Source of the DNA: HyVt-477 sp965224605 | GTDB lineage: Bacteria > Pseudomonadota > Gammaproteobacteria > Thiotrichales > Thiotrichaceae | Assembly (NCBI GenBank): GCA_965224605.1 | Contig: CBDCZP010000008.1 | Span: 186,001 to 250,000 of the forward strand | Reading direction: 5' to 3' | Length of the DNA: 64,000 nucleotides | Shown: in pieces, positions 41,639 through 49,843 of the stretch | How the letters are laid out: each line of letters starts with the position of its first letter | Position numbering within the stretch: the stretch's first letter is position 1 | Notes under the pieces: generated by a model | What the model saw: the letters and a program-made list of their open reading frames with translations, nothing else | Databases searched by the model: none | What the model was told of the DNA's origin: nothing | Position numbers and translations under genes: made by a program

Positions 41639-41980
41639 TCAGTCCTTCTCGCCATCACCAACCATCAGCGTGATGTGACTGGTTCGTTTAATTATTCTGT
41701 TTGCACGGCCTTTAGCACGTGGACGAATACGTTTCATCGTAGGACCTGCATCAATATAAATCTGAGTAACACTCAATTCATCAATGTCAGCGCCTTCGTT
41801 ATGCTCTGCATTAGCAATCGCAGATTCCAGAACTTTGCCTACAATCTTGGCTGCTTTCTTTGGGCTGAACTTCAGCACATCTAACGCTTTCTCAACAGAT
41901 TGACCACGCACCTGATCTGCAACCAAGCGAGCCTTCTGTGGGGAAATACGTGCAAATTTTAATCTTGCTGCTGTTTCCAT
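41639..41980 (-). CDS. rplV: 50S ribosomal protein L22
   Basis: Lines the nascent peptide tunnel; mutations in its loop affect macrolides in other bacteria. It has 113 residues: ARISPQKARLVADQVRGQ, LKFSPKKAAKIVGKVLESAIANAEHN, and the tunnel-loop region ending GPTMKRIRPRAKGRANRI. It is in the normal order between rpsS and rpsC. Confidence 0.98.
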   Translation of the reverse strand: METAARLKFARISPQKARLVADQVRGQSVEKALDVLKFSPKKAAKIVGKVLESAIANAEHNEGADIDELSVTQIYIDAGPTMKRIRPRAKGRANRIIKRTSHITLMVGDGEKD

Positions 41981-41989
41981 TATAAAAAC

Positions 41990-42262
41990 CTATTTCGTCT
42001 TTTTATCTGCTGAGTGACCACGGAACATGCGTGTAGGAGAAAACTCACCTAACTTATGTCCAACCATGTTCTCATTTATGAGCACGGGTACGTGTTGACG
42101 ACCGTTATGTACTGCAATTGTTAGACCAACCATATCTGGCAAGATCATTGATCTGCGTGACCAGGTTTTAATGGGCTTGCGATCATTAGCTGCCGCTGCC
42201 TTTAAAACTTTAGCCATCAAATGATGATCAACGAATGGACCTTTTTTCAGTGAACGTGGCAC
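41990..42262 (-). CDS. rpsS: 30S ribosomal protein S19
   Basis: Head protein that pairs with S13. It has 90 residues, with MPRSLKKGPFVDHHLM, KTWSRRSMILPDMVGLTIAVHNGRQ and GHKLGEFSPTRMFRGHSADKK. It is six bases from rplB and nine from rplV. Confidence 0.98.
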   Translation of the reverse strand: MPRSLKKGPFVDHHLMAKVLKAAAANDRKPIKTWSRRSMILPDMVGLTIAVHNGRQHVPVLINENMVGHKLGEFSPTRMFRGHSADKKTK

Positions 42263-42268
42263 GATGGA

Positions 42269-43102
42269 TTACCTCTTACCTTTATTTCTACGACGAACAA
42301 TCATATTGTCAGTGCGTTTATTCTTACGGGTTTTAAAGCCTTTCGCTGGAGTTCCCCAAGGTGATACTGGATGACGACCACCTGAAGATTTACCCTCACC
42401 ACCACCATGTGGATGATCTACCGGATTCATGGCAACACCACGAACGGTTGGGCGGATACCGCGATGACGACTAGCGCCAGCTTTTCCTAGCTTAACTAGA
42501 GAATGCTCAGAGTTACTAACAGCACCAATAGTGGCACGACACTCTGACAATATTTTACGCATTTCAGTTGAACGAAGACGTAAAGTAACAAATCGGCCTT
42601 CACGAGCAACAATCTGTGCAGACGTTCCAGCACTACGTGCCATCTGAGCGCCTTTACCAGGCTTCATTTCAATACAATGAATCACTGTACCTACTGGAAT
42701 ATTGATCATTGGCAATGCGTTACCTGTTGAGATAGGCGCATCTTTGCCATTTTCAATCGCATCACCGACCTGTAAACCTTTAGGAGCGATGATATAGGTA
42801 CGCTCACCATCAGCGTACTTAAGCAGTGCAATATTTGCAGTACGGTTTGGATCATACTCAATCGTCTCAACTACAGCCGGAATTCCGTCCTTGTGATTAC
42901 GCTTGAAATCAATAACCCGATAATGTTGCTTATGACCACCACCCACGTGACGTGTCGTAATACGTCCTGCATTATTTCGACCACCGCGCTTGTGCTGTGG
43001 TTCAAGCAAAGCCTTATGAGGCTTCCCTTTATGTAAATCTCTTACAACCCTTACCTGGTGGCGACGACCGGGTGAGGTTGGTTTCATCTTAGCTGTAGCC
43101 AT
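42269..43102 (-). CDS. rplB: 50S ribosomal protein L2
   Basis: Highly conserved protein at the peptidyl transferase centre and the subunit interface. It has 277 residues: KPTSPGRRHQVRVV, RGGRNNAGRITTRHVGGGHK, and the C-terminal MNPVDHPHGGGEGKSSGGRHPV that contains the conserved His required for activity. It lies in the S10 operon between rplW and rpsS. Confidence 0.98.
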   Translation of the reverse strand: MATAKMKPTSPGRRHQVRVVRDLHKGKPHKALLEPQHKRGGRNNAGRITTRHVGGGHKQHYRVIDFKRNHKDGIPAVVETIEYDPNRTANIALLKYADGERTYIIAPKGLQVGDAIENGKDAPISTGNALPMINIPVGTVIHCIEMKPGKGAQMARSAGTSAQIVAREGRFVTLRLRSTEMRKILSECRATIGAVSNSEHSLVKLGKAGASRHRGIRPTVRGVAMNPVDHPHGGGEGKSSGGRHPVSPWGTPAKGFKTRKNKRTDNMIVRRRNKGKR

Positions 43103-43117
43103 TACTCATTCCACCTA

Positions 43118-43414
43118 TTAAGGATTTTGGTCAGCGCCGATACTTTGCCCTTCAGCAAGCGTAACGTAAGCTTTTTTCCAATCGTTTCTTTTCCCGCTAC
43201 GGCGACCAAAGTTTTTGGTTTTACCCTTTACTTTAATAGTGCGGACCTTTGTTACATCAACCTCAAATAAGGCTTCTATAGACTTTTTTATTTCTGATTT
43301 AGTAGCAGTTATGTCTACTTTGAAAATCTGCATGTTACTATTTTCAGCTTGCAAAGCAGCTTTCTCAGTAACATGTGGGCCACGTATTACGTGATACATG
43401 CGCTCTTCATTCAT
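43118..43414 (-). CDS. rplW: 50S ribosomal protein L23
   Basis: Tunnel-exit protein, the main docking site for trigger factor and SRP. It has 98 residues: MNEERMYHVIRGPHVTEKAA, VDITATKSEIKKSIEALFEVD and GKTKNFGRRSGKRNDWKKAYV. The ATG at 43412-43414 forms an ATGA overlap with the rplD stop, which decides this start over the ORF beginning at 43423. Confidence 0.97.
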   Translation of the reverse strand: MNEERMYHVIRGPHVTEKAALQAENSNMQIFKVDITATKSEIKKSIEALFEVDVTKVRTIKVKGKTKNFGRRSGKRNDWKKAYVTLAEGQSIGADQNP

Positions 43415-44016
43415 GCCAACCACTCCTGGATTTTCTCTATTGCTGCTTTAGTAGCAATAACTTTTTCGTGGGCAACTAAGCTAACTGGATTAACACCTTT
43501 TAGCGTCGAGACTTCACATTTATGAAGATTACGAGATGACAGTTCTAAGTTGGCATCTGAATCGTCAGTCAGTAACAACACATCTGTTGTTCCAGCCAAC
43601 TCATTTAGCTTGGCGATTAGAGCTTTGGTTTTTGGCTCATCAACACCAAAGCTATCTACTGCAATTAAGCGATCACTTCTCACCAACTCTGAAAGAATGG
43701 ATCGCATTGCTCCGCGATACATCTTCTTATTCATTTTCTTGGAAAAATCACGATTTCTTGCTGCGAATGTTACCCCGCCCGACCTCCATAAAGGACTTCT
43801 GATAGTTCCTGCACGCGCTCGGCCTGTACCTTTCTGGCGCCATGGCTTGATTCCACCACCGCGCACATCAGAACGAGTTTTTTGTGCTTTTGAACCAGCA
43901 CGTCCACCCGCCATATAGCTAACAACAGCTTGATGCACTAGAGTCTCGTTGAAATCTTTCGCGAAGACTTCTTCAGACAATGTTAAAGCATCACCGTTTA
44001 CTACTTGTAATTCCAT
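43411..44016 (-). CDS. rplD: 50S ribosomal protein L4
   Basis: Tunnel-constriction protein and, in E. coli, the autoregulator of the S10 operon. It has 201 residues: VHQAVVSYMAGGRAGSKAQKTRSDVRGGG and KPWRQKGTGRARAGTIRSPL form the tunnel loop. The C-terminal half is the globular domain with AIEKIQEW at the end. It overlaps rplW by four bases. Confidence 0.98.
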   Translation of the reverse strand: MELQVVNGDALTLSEEVFAKDFNETLVHQAVVSYMAGGRAGSKAQKTRSDVRGGGIKPWRQKGTGRARAGTIRSPLWRSGGVTFAARNRDFSKKMNKKMYRGAMRSILSELVRSDRLIAVDSFGVDEPKTKALIAKLNELAGTTDVLLLTDDSDANLELSSRNLHKCEVSTLKGVNPVSLVAHEKVIATKAAIEKIQEWLA

Positions 44017-44043
44017 AACTATCTACTCTACTATCTATTCTTC

Positions 44044-44676
44044 TTAGGCTTTCACGGCTGATTTCACAACTATATTTCCGCCTTTAGATCCAGGTACAGC
44101 ACCCTTTACTAAGAGCAGATTCTTTTCAGCATCTACGCGAACAACCGTCAAGTTTTGCTGAGTACGTTGTACGTTACCCATATGGCCTGTCATTTTCTTA
44201 CCTTTAAATACACGGCCTGGAGTTTGACACTGACCGATTGAACCCGGTGTTCTATGGTTAATAGAGTTACCGTGAGTCGCGTCTTTACCCGCAAAATGAT
44301 GACGTTTGATAACACCGGCAAAACCTTTACCTTGTGATATCCCTGTTACGTCTACCATCTGACCTTCTTCGAACATTGCAACGGTTACATCACCACCCAA
44401 CTCGAAATCACCTATTTCATCAATACGTGATTCGCGAGTGACGGTTCCAGCTTCAACACCTGCTTTTGCATAATGCCCAGCTTGAGCCTTACTCACACGG
44501 GATACTTTTTTAGTACCGGCTGTTATTTGAATTGCCGTATATCCATCGATTCCAACTGTTTTTAACTGAGATATTCTGTTAGGAGTCATCTCTAATACAG
44601 TTACTGGCGTAGCAGAACCATCCTCATTGTAGAGGCGTGTCATACCAACTTTACGACCTACTAGACCGATTGCCAT
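44044..44676 (-). CDS. rplC: 50S ribosomal protein L3
   Basis: Early-assembly protein that reaches toward the peptidyl transferase centre. It has 210 residues: IGLVGRKVGMTRLYNEDGSA, the loop VTGISQGKGFAGVIKRHHF, HGNSINHRTPGSIGQCQTPGRVFKGKKMTGHMG, whose Gln is the PrmB methylation site, and a C-terminal LLLVKGAVPG. It is separated from rpsJ by 154 bp that carry a terminator hairpin, so it probably begins its own transcript. Confidence 0.98.
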   Translation of the reverse strand: MAIGLVGRKVGMTRLYNEDGSATPVTVLEMTPNRISQLKTVGIDGYTAIQITAGTKKVSRVSKAQAGHYAKAGVEAGTVTRESRIDEIGDFELGGDVTVAMFEEGQMVDVTGISQGKGFAGVIKRHHFAGKDATHGNSINHRTPGSIGQCQTPGRVFKGKKMTGHMGNVQRTQQNLTVVRVDAEKNLLLVKGAVPGSKGGNIVVKSAVKA

Positions 44677-44764
44677 TTAAGTTCTCCAAAATCTTGTGTT
44701 TTACCGCCTCTAGGACTGTTCTCTACTCTTTTCCTATCTAGGTTAGGAGCGGAAAAACAGCCTT

Positions 44765-44793
44765 AGAAAAAAGAGGCTCGGAAGATCCGAGCC
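44765..44793 (-). terminator. Terminator or attenuator between rpsJ and rplC
   Basis: On the minus strand GGCTCGGA-TCT-TCCGAGCC is followed by TCTTTTTTC. This is an 8-bp GC-rich stem with a U tract, placed 38 bases after the rpsJ stop and about 90 bases before rplC. It can end the str transcript after rpsJ or serve as an attenuator for the S10 genes. In E. coli the S10 leader lies upstream of rpsJ, so this position is different. Confidence 0.8.
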
Positions 44794-44830
44794 ACTTAGC
44801 GAGCGGCGTAATATAGCAGAAAACTTTCTA

Positions 44831-45142
44831 CTAGTTAAGCTTTATTTGCACATCTACGCCAGCCGCTAAATCTAGCTTCATCAGCGCGTCTACCGTTCTT
44901 TCTGTAGGATCAAGAATATCCATTAGACGCTTGTGCGTTCTAATTTCATACTGATCACGAGCATCTTTATTTACGTGAGGTGACACAAGGATAGTGAAAC
45001 GTTCTTTACGTGTTGGCAAAGGTATTGGACCTTTTACACGTGCACCAGTACGTTTTGCAGTTTCAATGATTTCTTTTGCTGAACGATCAATCAAACGATG
45101 ATCAAACGACTTAAGACGAATTCTGATTCTCTGACCTGACAT
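44831..45142 (-). CDS. rpsJ: 30S ribosomal protein S10
   Basis: Head protein of the small subunit; as NusE it also joins transcription antitermination complexes with NusB. It has 103 residues: IRIRLKSFDHRLIDRSAKEI, GPIPLPTRKERFTIL, HVNKDARDQYEIRTHKRL. It follows tuf by 104 bp and is cut off from rplC by the hairpin at 44765, so it appears to belong to the str transcription unit. Confidence 0.98.
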   Translation of the reverse strand: MSGQRIRIRLKSFDHRLIDRSAKEIIETAKRTGARVKGPIPLPTRKERFTILVSPHVNKDARDQYEIRTHKRLMDILDPTERTVDALMKLDLAAGVDVQIKLN

Positions 45143-45246
45143 AATTTTATACTCTTAAAAGAACGATTCTTTATTAAAAAAAAGAATTTTAAAAAGCTTC
45201 TATTGAATAGCCCAATTTAGTAGCTACCCAATAAAGCATTCACTTG

Positions 45247-46431
45247 TTACTCAATAATCTTAGCAACTACACCCGCGCCAACGGTACGTCCGCCTTCACG
45301 AATCGCAAAGCGTAGTCCGTCTTCCATCGCTATCGGGGCGATTAATGTCACAGTTACTTTTACGTTGTCGCCTGGCATGACCATTTCTGTGCCTTCTGGA
45401 AGGCCTACCGCTCCGGTTACGTCGGTGGTTCTAAAGTAGAACTGGGGACGGTAGTTGCTGAAGAATGGCGTGTGTCTGCCACCTTCGTTTTTGGACAGAA
45501 CGTATATTTCTGCTTCAAACGTGGTGTGTGGATTGACGGATCCTGGCTTACAAAGCACTTGCCCACGTTCTACTTCTTCACGTTTGGTGCCACGCAGTAG
45601 TACGCCTACGTTGTCTCCGGCTTCGCCTGAGTCGAGTAGTTTGCGGAACATTTCTACGCCGGTACAGGTGGTGGTGGCGGTGTCTTTGATGCCGACGATT
45701 TCTATTTCGTCACCGATGTTGACGACACCACGCTCGATTCTTCCCGTGACGACGGTTCCTCGTCCTGAGATGGAGAATACGTCTTCTACGGGCATCAGGA
45801 AGTCGCCTTCTGTGGCGCGCTCTGGCTCTGGAATGTAGGTGTCTAGTGCGGTGACTAGTTCTACGATTTTTTCTGAGTAAGCTTCATCGCCTTCTAGTGC
45901 TTTTAGGGCTGATCCGGTAATAATGGGTGTGTCGTCACCGGGGAAGTCGTATTCGTCGAGTAGCTCACGTACTTCCATTTCTACGAGTTCTAGTAGTTCT
46001 TCGTCATCGACCATGTCGGCTTTGTTCATGAAGACGACTATGTAAGGTACGCCTACTTGACGCGATAGCAGGATGTGCTCTCGCGTTTGCGGCATCGGGC
46101 CGTCTGCGGCTGATACTACGAGGATCGCGCCGTCCATTTGGGCTGCACCAGTGATCATGTTCTTGACGTAATCCGCGTGTCCTGGGCAGTCTACGTGCGC
46201 GTAGTGGCGTGCTTCTGATTCGTATTCTACGTGTGAGGTCGCTATGGTTATACCACGCTCTCTTTCTTCTGGGGCATTGTCGATGTCTGCGAAGTCTTTG
46301 AATTCTCCACCCATCTTTTCTGCCATTACTTTGGTAATCGCCGCTGTTAACGTCGTCTTACCGTGGTCTACGTGACCGATGGTGCCCACATTCACATGTG
46401 GCTTCGTGCGTTCGAATTTTTCTTTGGACAT
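45247..46431 (-). CDS. tuf: Elongation factor Tu (copy in str operon)
   Basis: GTPase that delivers aminoacyl-tRNA to the ribosome. It has 394 residues, with the G1 loop GHVDHGKTTL, G2 around RGITIATSHVEYE, G3 DCPGHADYV and G4 NKADM. The protein is identical to the second copy (62226-63410). The DNA differs at only seven positions, all synonymous and all within about the last 230 bp of the gene. It lies between fusA and rpsJ. Confidence 0.98.
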   Translation of the reverse strand: MSKEKFERTKPHVNVGTIGHVDHGKTTLTAAITKVMAEKMGGEFKDFADIDNAPEERERGITIATSHVEYESEARHYAHVDCPGHADYVKNMITGAAQMDGAILVVSAADGPMPQTREHILLSRQVGVPYIVVFMNKADMVDDEELLELVEMEVRELLDEYDFPGDDTPIITGSALKALEGDEAYSEKIVELVTALDTYIPEPERATEGDFLMPVEDVFSISGRGTVVTGRIERGVVNIGDEIEIVGIKDTATTTCTGVEMFRKLLDSGEAGDNVGVLLRGTKREEVERGQVLCKPGSVNPHTTFEAEIYVLSKNEGGRHTPFFSNYRPQFYFRTTDVTGAVGLPEGTEMVMPGDNVKVTVTLIAPIAMEDGLRFAIREGGRTVGAGVVAKIIE

Positions 46432-46487
46432 CGTAATTTACCTATTTGTACTATTTGTTACATTAATCAGCTCAAAACTATCTTGGA

Positions 46488-48578
46488 CTATCTTTTGTTC
46501 ATAATGGCATCTGCTACTGATGCAGGTGCCTCTGCGTATTTCGAAAATTCCATAGAGTAAGTAGCTCGCCCTTGTGTCGATGAGCGCAAATCCGTGGCAT
46601 AACCAAACATTTGACTTAACGGCACTTCGGCTCGTACTACTTTACCAGAAGGCGAGTCTTCCATACCTTCTACCATTCCGCGGCGACGATTCAGGTCTCC
46701 CATCACGTCACCCATATAATCTTCCGGTGTAACCACTTCAACTTTCATCACTGGCTCTAAAATAACCGGGTCAGCTTCCATCACACCTTTTCTGATGGCT
46801 ACATGCCCGGCGATCTTAAAGGCCAATTCACTAGAGTCCACATCATGATATGAACCGTCGTATAAAGTAACCTTTATGTCAACTGTAGGAAAACCAGCAT
46901 AGGTTCCACTATTCAACTGATCTGTTACGCCTTTTTCAATAGAGGTTATGTATTCCTTCGGAACTACACCACCTACCACTTCGTTTTCAAACTCAACACC
47001 AAAACCTTCTTTTTGAGGTTCCAGCTTGAGCCAAACATGACCGTACTGCCCGCGACCACCGCTTTGCTTAACGTGCTTACCTTCAACTTTAACAGTTGAT
47101 TTAATGGTTTCACGATAAGCAACTTGTGGATCACCAATATTAGCTTCCACATCAAACTCGCGCTTCATGCGATCAACAATAATATCAAGGTGTAATTCAC
47201 CCATTCCCGATATGATTGTCTGACCCGAGTCCTCATCGGTTTTCACCTTGAAGGTAGGATCTTCTTTTGCCAACCTAGCCAAAGCCGATGACATTTTTTC
47301 CTGATCACCTAGTGTCTTTGGTTCTACTGCAATGGAGATTACCGGTTCAGGGAATTCCATCGGCTCTAGCTTGATCACATGCGATCTATCGCAAAGCGTC
47401 TCACCTGTTACCACATCCTTAAGACCTACCGCAGCGGCGATATCACCGGCTCGGACTTCCTTAATCTCCTCACGGGAGTTGGAATGCATTTGTAACAAAC
47501 GACCTATTCGTTCTTGCTTACCTTTTATTGCGTTATATACCGTATCACCGGACTGCAACACACCAGAGTAAACTCTGAAAAAGGTCAACACACCCACGAA
47601 TGGATCTGTTGCAATTTTAAATGCTAGCGCTGCAAAAGGCTCATCGTCCGTTGCATGCCGCTCAGCAGGATCACCACTCTCTGTTGCACCATCAATTGCT
47701 GGCACATCTTCTGGCGATGGCAAGTATGCAATCATGGCATCCAGCACTGATTGCACACCTTTATTCTTGAATGCCGTACCACACATCGCAGGTACAATGT
47801 CATTCGCAAGTGTTAGCGCCCTTAACCCTTGATGAATTTGTTCTTCGCTAAGATCACCCGTTTCCAGATAAGCTTCCATCAATTCATCATCAGCATCGAC
47901 AACCGCTTCCAGCAAGTTCTCACGCCATTCTTCTGCTAACTCTCTTAAATCATCAGGAATCTCAGCGACCTCAACGGCCATTCCCATGTTATCTTCTTCC
48001 CAGTAAATCGCTTTCATGCGCACTAGGTCGACGACACCTTTGAACTCCTCTTCTGCACCTATCGCTAGTTGAATAGGTACTGCTTTCGCTCCGAGGCGTT
48101 CTTGTATCTGCTCAACTACGCGCAGAAAATCAGCTCCTGTGCGATCCATCTTGTTGACAAACACCAACCGTGGCACCTTGTATTTATTGGCCTGCCGCCA
48201 AACCGTTTCTGATTGTGGCTCAACACCACCTACTGCACAAAATACGGCTACTGCACCATCTAATACACGAAGAGATCGCTCCACCTCCATCGTAAAATCT
48301 ACATGACCTGGGGTATCTATAATATTGATACGATGGTCTTTGTATTGCTTCTGCATACCTGACCAAAAACAGGTCGTGGCAGCAGAAGTAATCGTTATCC
48401 CTCTTTCCTGCTCTTGCTCCATCCAGTCCATGGTTGCAGCACCGTCATGAACCTCACCTATTTTGTGAGAAACTCCGGTGTAGTAAAGAATTCGCTCAGT
48501 AGTCGTTGTCTTGCCAGCATCAATGTGCGCCATTATTCCTACATTTCGGTACCTATCAATAGGTGTAGAGCGCGACAT
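46488..48578 (-). CDS. fusA: Elongation factor G
   Basis: GTPase that drives translocation and, with RRF, ribosome recycling. It has 696 residues. G1 is AHIDAGKTTTTERIL, G2 EQERGITITSAAT, G3 DTPGHVDFT and G4 NKMDR. Domain IV includes SGGRGQYGHVWLKLEP and the domain V end has YATDLRSSTQGRATYSMEF. It is the normal third gene of the str operon, 56 bp before tuf. Confidence 0.98.
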   Translation of the reverse strand: MSRSTPIDRYRNVGIMAHIDAGKTTTTERILYYTGVSHKIGEVHDGAATMDWMEQEQERGITITSAATTCFWSGMQKQYKDHRINIIDTPGHVDFTMEVERSLRVLDGAVAVFCAVGGVEPQSETVWRQANKYKVPRLVFVNKMDRTGADFLRVVEQIQERLGAKAVPIQLAIGAEEEFKGVVDLVRMKAIYWEEDNMGMAVEVAEIPDDLRELAEEWRENLLEAVVDADDELMEAYLETGDLSEEQIHQGLRALTLANDIVPAMCGTAFKNKGVQSVLDAMIAYLPSPEDVPAIDGATESGDPAERHATDDEPFAALAFKIATDPFVGVLTFFRVYSGVLQSGDTVYNAIKGKQERIGRLLQMHSNSREEIKEVRAGDIAAAVGLKDVVTGETLCDRSHVIKLEPMEFPEPVISIAVEPKTLGDQEKMSSALARLAKEDPTFKVKTDEDSGQTIISGMGELHLDIIVDRMKREFDVEANIGDPQVAYRETIKSTVKVEGKHVKQSGGRGQYGHVWLKLEPQKEGFGVEFENEVVGGVVPKEYITSIEKGVTDQLNSGTYAGFPTVDIKVTLYDGSYHDVDSSELAFKIAGHVAIRKGVMEADPVILEPVMKVEVVTPEDYMGDVMGDLNRRRGMVEGMEDSPSGKVVRAEVPLSQMFGYATDLRSSTQGRATYSMEFSKYAEAPASVADAIMNKR

Positions 48579-48617
48579 GTTCTTTACTTCTTCTATATGT
48601 TTTTTATCAACCAGCTA

Positions 48618-49085
48618 CTACCAACGGAAGTGAGCAAATGCCTTATTAGCTTCAGCCATTTTATGTACGTCTTCACGTTTTTTAACAGCAGAACCACGCT
48701 TCTCAGCCGCTTCCATTAACTCACCTGCCAACTTCTGCGCCATTGATTTTTCACCACGCTTGCGCGCCGCTTCAACTAACCAACGCATTGCCAACGCATC
48801 TTGTCGTGAAGATCTAACTTCCACTGGAACCTGATAAGTTGCACCACCTACACGACGGGACTTAACCTCAACAGATGGACGCACATTCTGTAGCGCCTCT
48901 TCCAATATCTCCATATCAGAACCTTTCTTCTGATTAATATCTTCGAGTGCTTTATAAACAATCTTTTCAGCTATAGACTTTTTCCCATCTCGCATTATCG
49001 TGTTAACGAACTTTGCAAGTACGATGCTACCAAACTTAGGGTCTGGTAAAATAATACGTTTCGGGACTTCTCTTCTTCTTGGCAT
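48618..49085 (-). CDS. rpsG: 30S ribosomal protein S7
   Basis: Nucleates assembly of the small-subunit head and, in E. coli, represses str operon translation. It has 155 residues: MPRRREVPKRIILPDPKFGS, KFVNTIMRDGKKSIAEKIVY, and the conserved VGGATYQVPVEVRSSRQDALAMRWL. It lies 85 bp after rpsL. Confidence 0.98.
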   Translation of the reverse strand: MPRRREVPKRIILPDPKFGSIVLAKFVNTIMRDGKKSIAEKIVYKALEDINQKKGSDMEILEEALQNVRPSVEVKSRRVGGATYQVPVEVRSSRQDALAMRWLVEAARKRGEKSMAQKLAGELMEAAEKRGSAVKKREDVHKMAEANKAFAHFRW

Positions 49086-49170
49086 AATCTTTCTCGTTTA
49101 TACGATTAGTTGTTACTATTATTCACAAATGCTATCTAAGATCGCATACTGAACGCACAGTACCTTGAGT

Positions 49171-49542
49171 TTACTTAGGCTTCTTGGTGCCGTACTTAGA
49201 ACGACCTTGACGACGACCATCAACACCCTGCGTATCCAAACTACCGCGAACGGTATGATAACGAACACCGGGAAGATCCTTTACACGACCACCACGCACA
49301 AGAACCACCGAGTGTTCCTGTAAGTTATGACCTTCTCCACCTATATAGCTTGCAACTTCAAAGCCACTGGTTAAACGAACACGAGCTACTTTACGCATAG
49401 CTGAATTCGGCTTCTTTGGAGTAGTTGTATAAACACGCGTACATACACCACGACGCTGAGGACAAGCCTCAAGACCGGGTACTGTTGTTTTAGCTTTTTG
49501 AGTCTTACGCGGCTTACGCACCAACTGGTTAATCGTTGCCAT
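49171..49542 (-). CDS. rpsL: 30S ribosomal protein S12
   Basis: Decoding-centre protein. It has 123 residues: MATINQLVRKPRK, CPQRRGVCTRVYTTTPKKPNSAMRK and GGRVKDLPGVRYHTVRGSLD. The loop residues known to cause streptomycin resistance when changed (Lys in PKKPNSA and Lys in GGRVKDLPG) are wild type. It is the first gene of the str operon, with a strong promoter at 49703-49731 and a leader of about 150 nt. Confidence 0.98.
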   Translation of the reverse strand: MATINQLVRKPRKTQKAKTTVPGLEACPQRRGVCTRVYTTTPKKPNSAMRKVARVRLTSGFEVASYIGGEGHNLQEHSVVLVRGGRVKDLPGVRYHTVRGSLDTQGVDGRRQGRSKYGTKKPK

Positions 49543-49702
49543 TTACTTCTCCTAACTTACTCCAAACTAACGGAGTTGAAAATCCAGCATTTATCCTGGA
49601 TATTGATAATTATTTCTATACCGAACTTAGCCCACAGGCTTCATGCGAAAATACTCAACAGACACACCTAGCAAGAGTGTAGTTTGAGCATAGAGGCGCG
49701 AG

Positions 49703-49731
49703 ATTTTAGTGCCTTGCTCTTTTCGTGTCAA
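49703..49731 (-). promoter_or_regulatory. Sigma70 promoter of the str operon (rpsL-rpsG-fusA-tuf-rpsJ)
   Basis: Minus-strand TTGACA (49726-49731), 17-bp spacer, TAAAAT (49703-49708). It lies in the 301-bp gap between rpoC and rpsL, about 160 bp before the rpsL start. It is a near-consensus promoter in the place where the E. coli str promoter also lies. The rest of the gap holds no gene. Confidence 0.8.
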
Positions 49732-49843
49732 GCCAGATTTAGCTTAATTTCTGTTTTTTTATGCAACCAATAAATAAATTACTCTGCAAGACAAGAGACA
49801 TCAGTGCATACCACCAACAGCCTCACTGCATACAACTTAACAA

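Noticed and set aside
45455..45838. 127-residue plus-strand ORF repeated inside both tuf genes (also 62434-62817)
   Set aside because: It is an antisense shadow of the strongly biased tuf coding sequence; identity of the two copies simply reflects tuf duplication.
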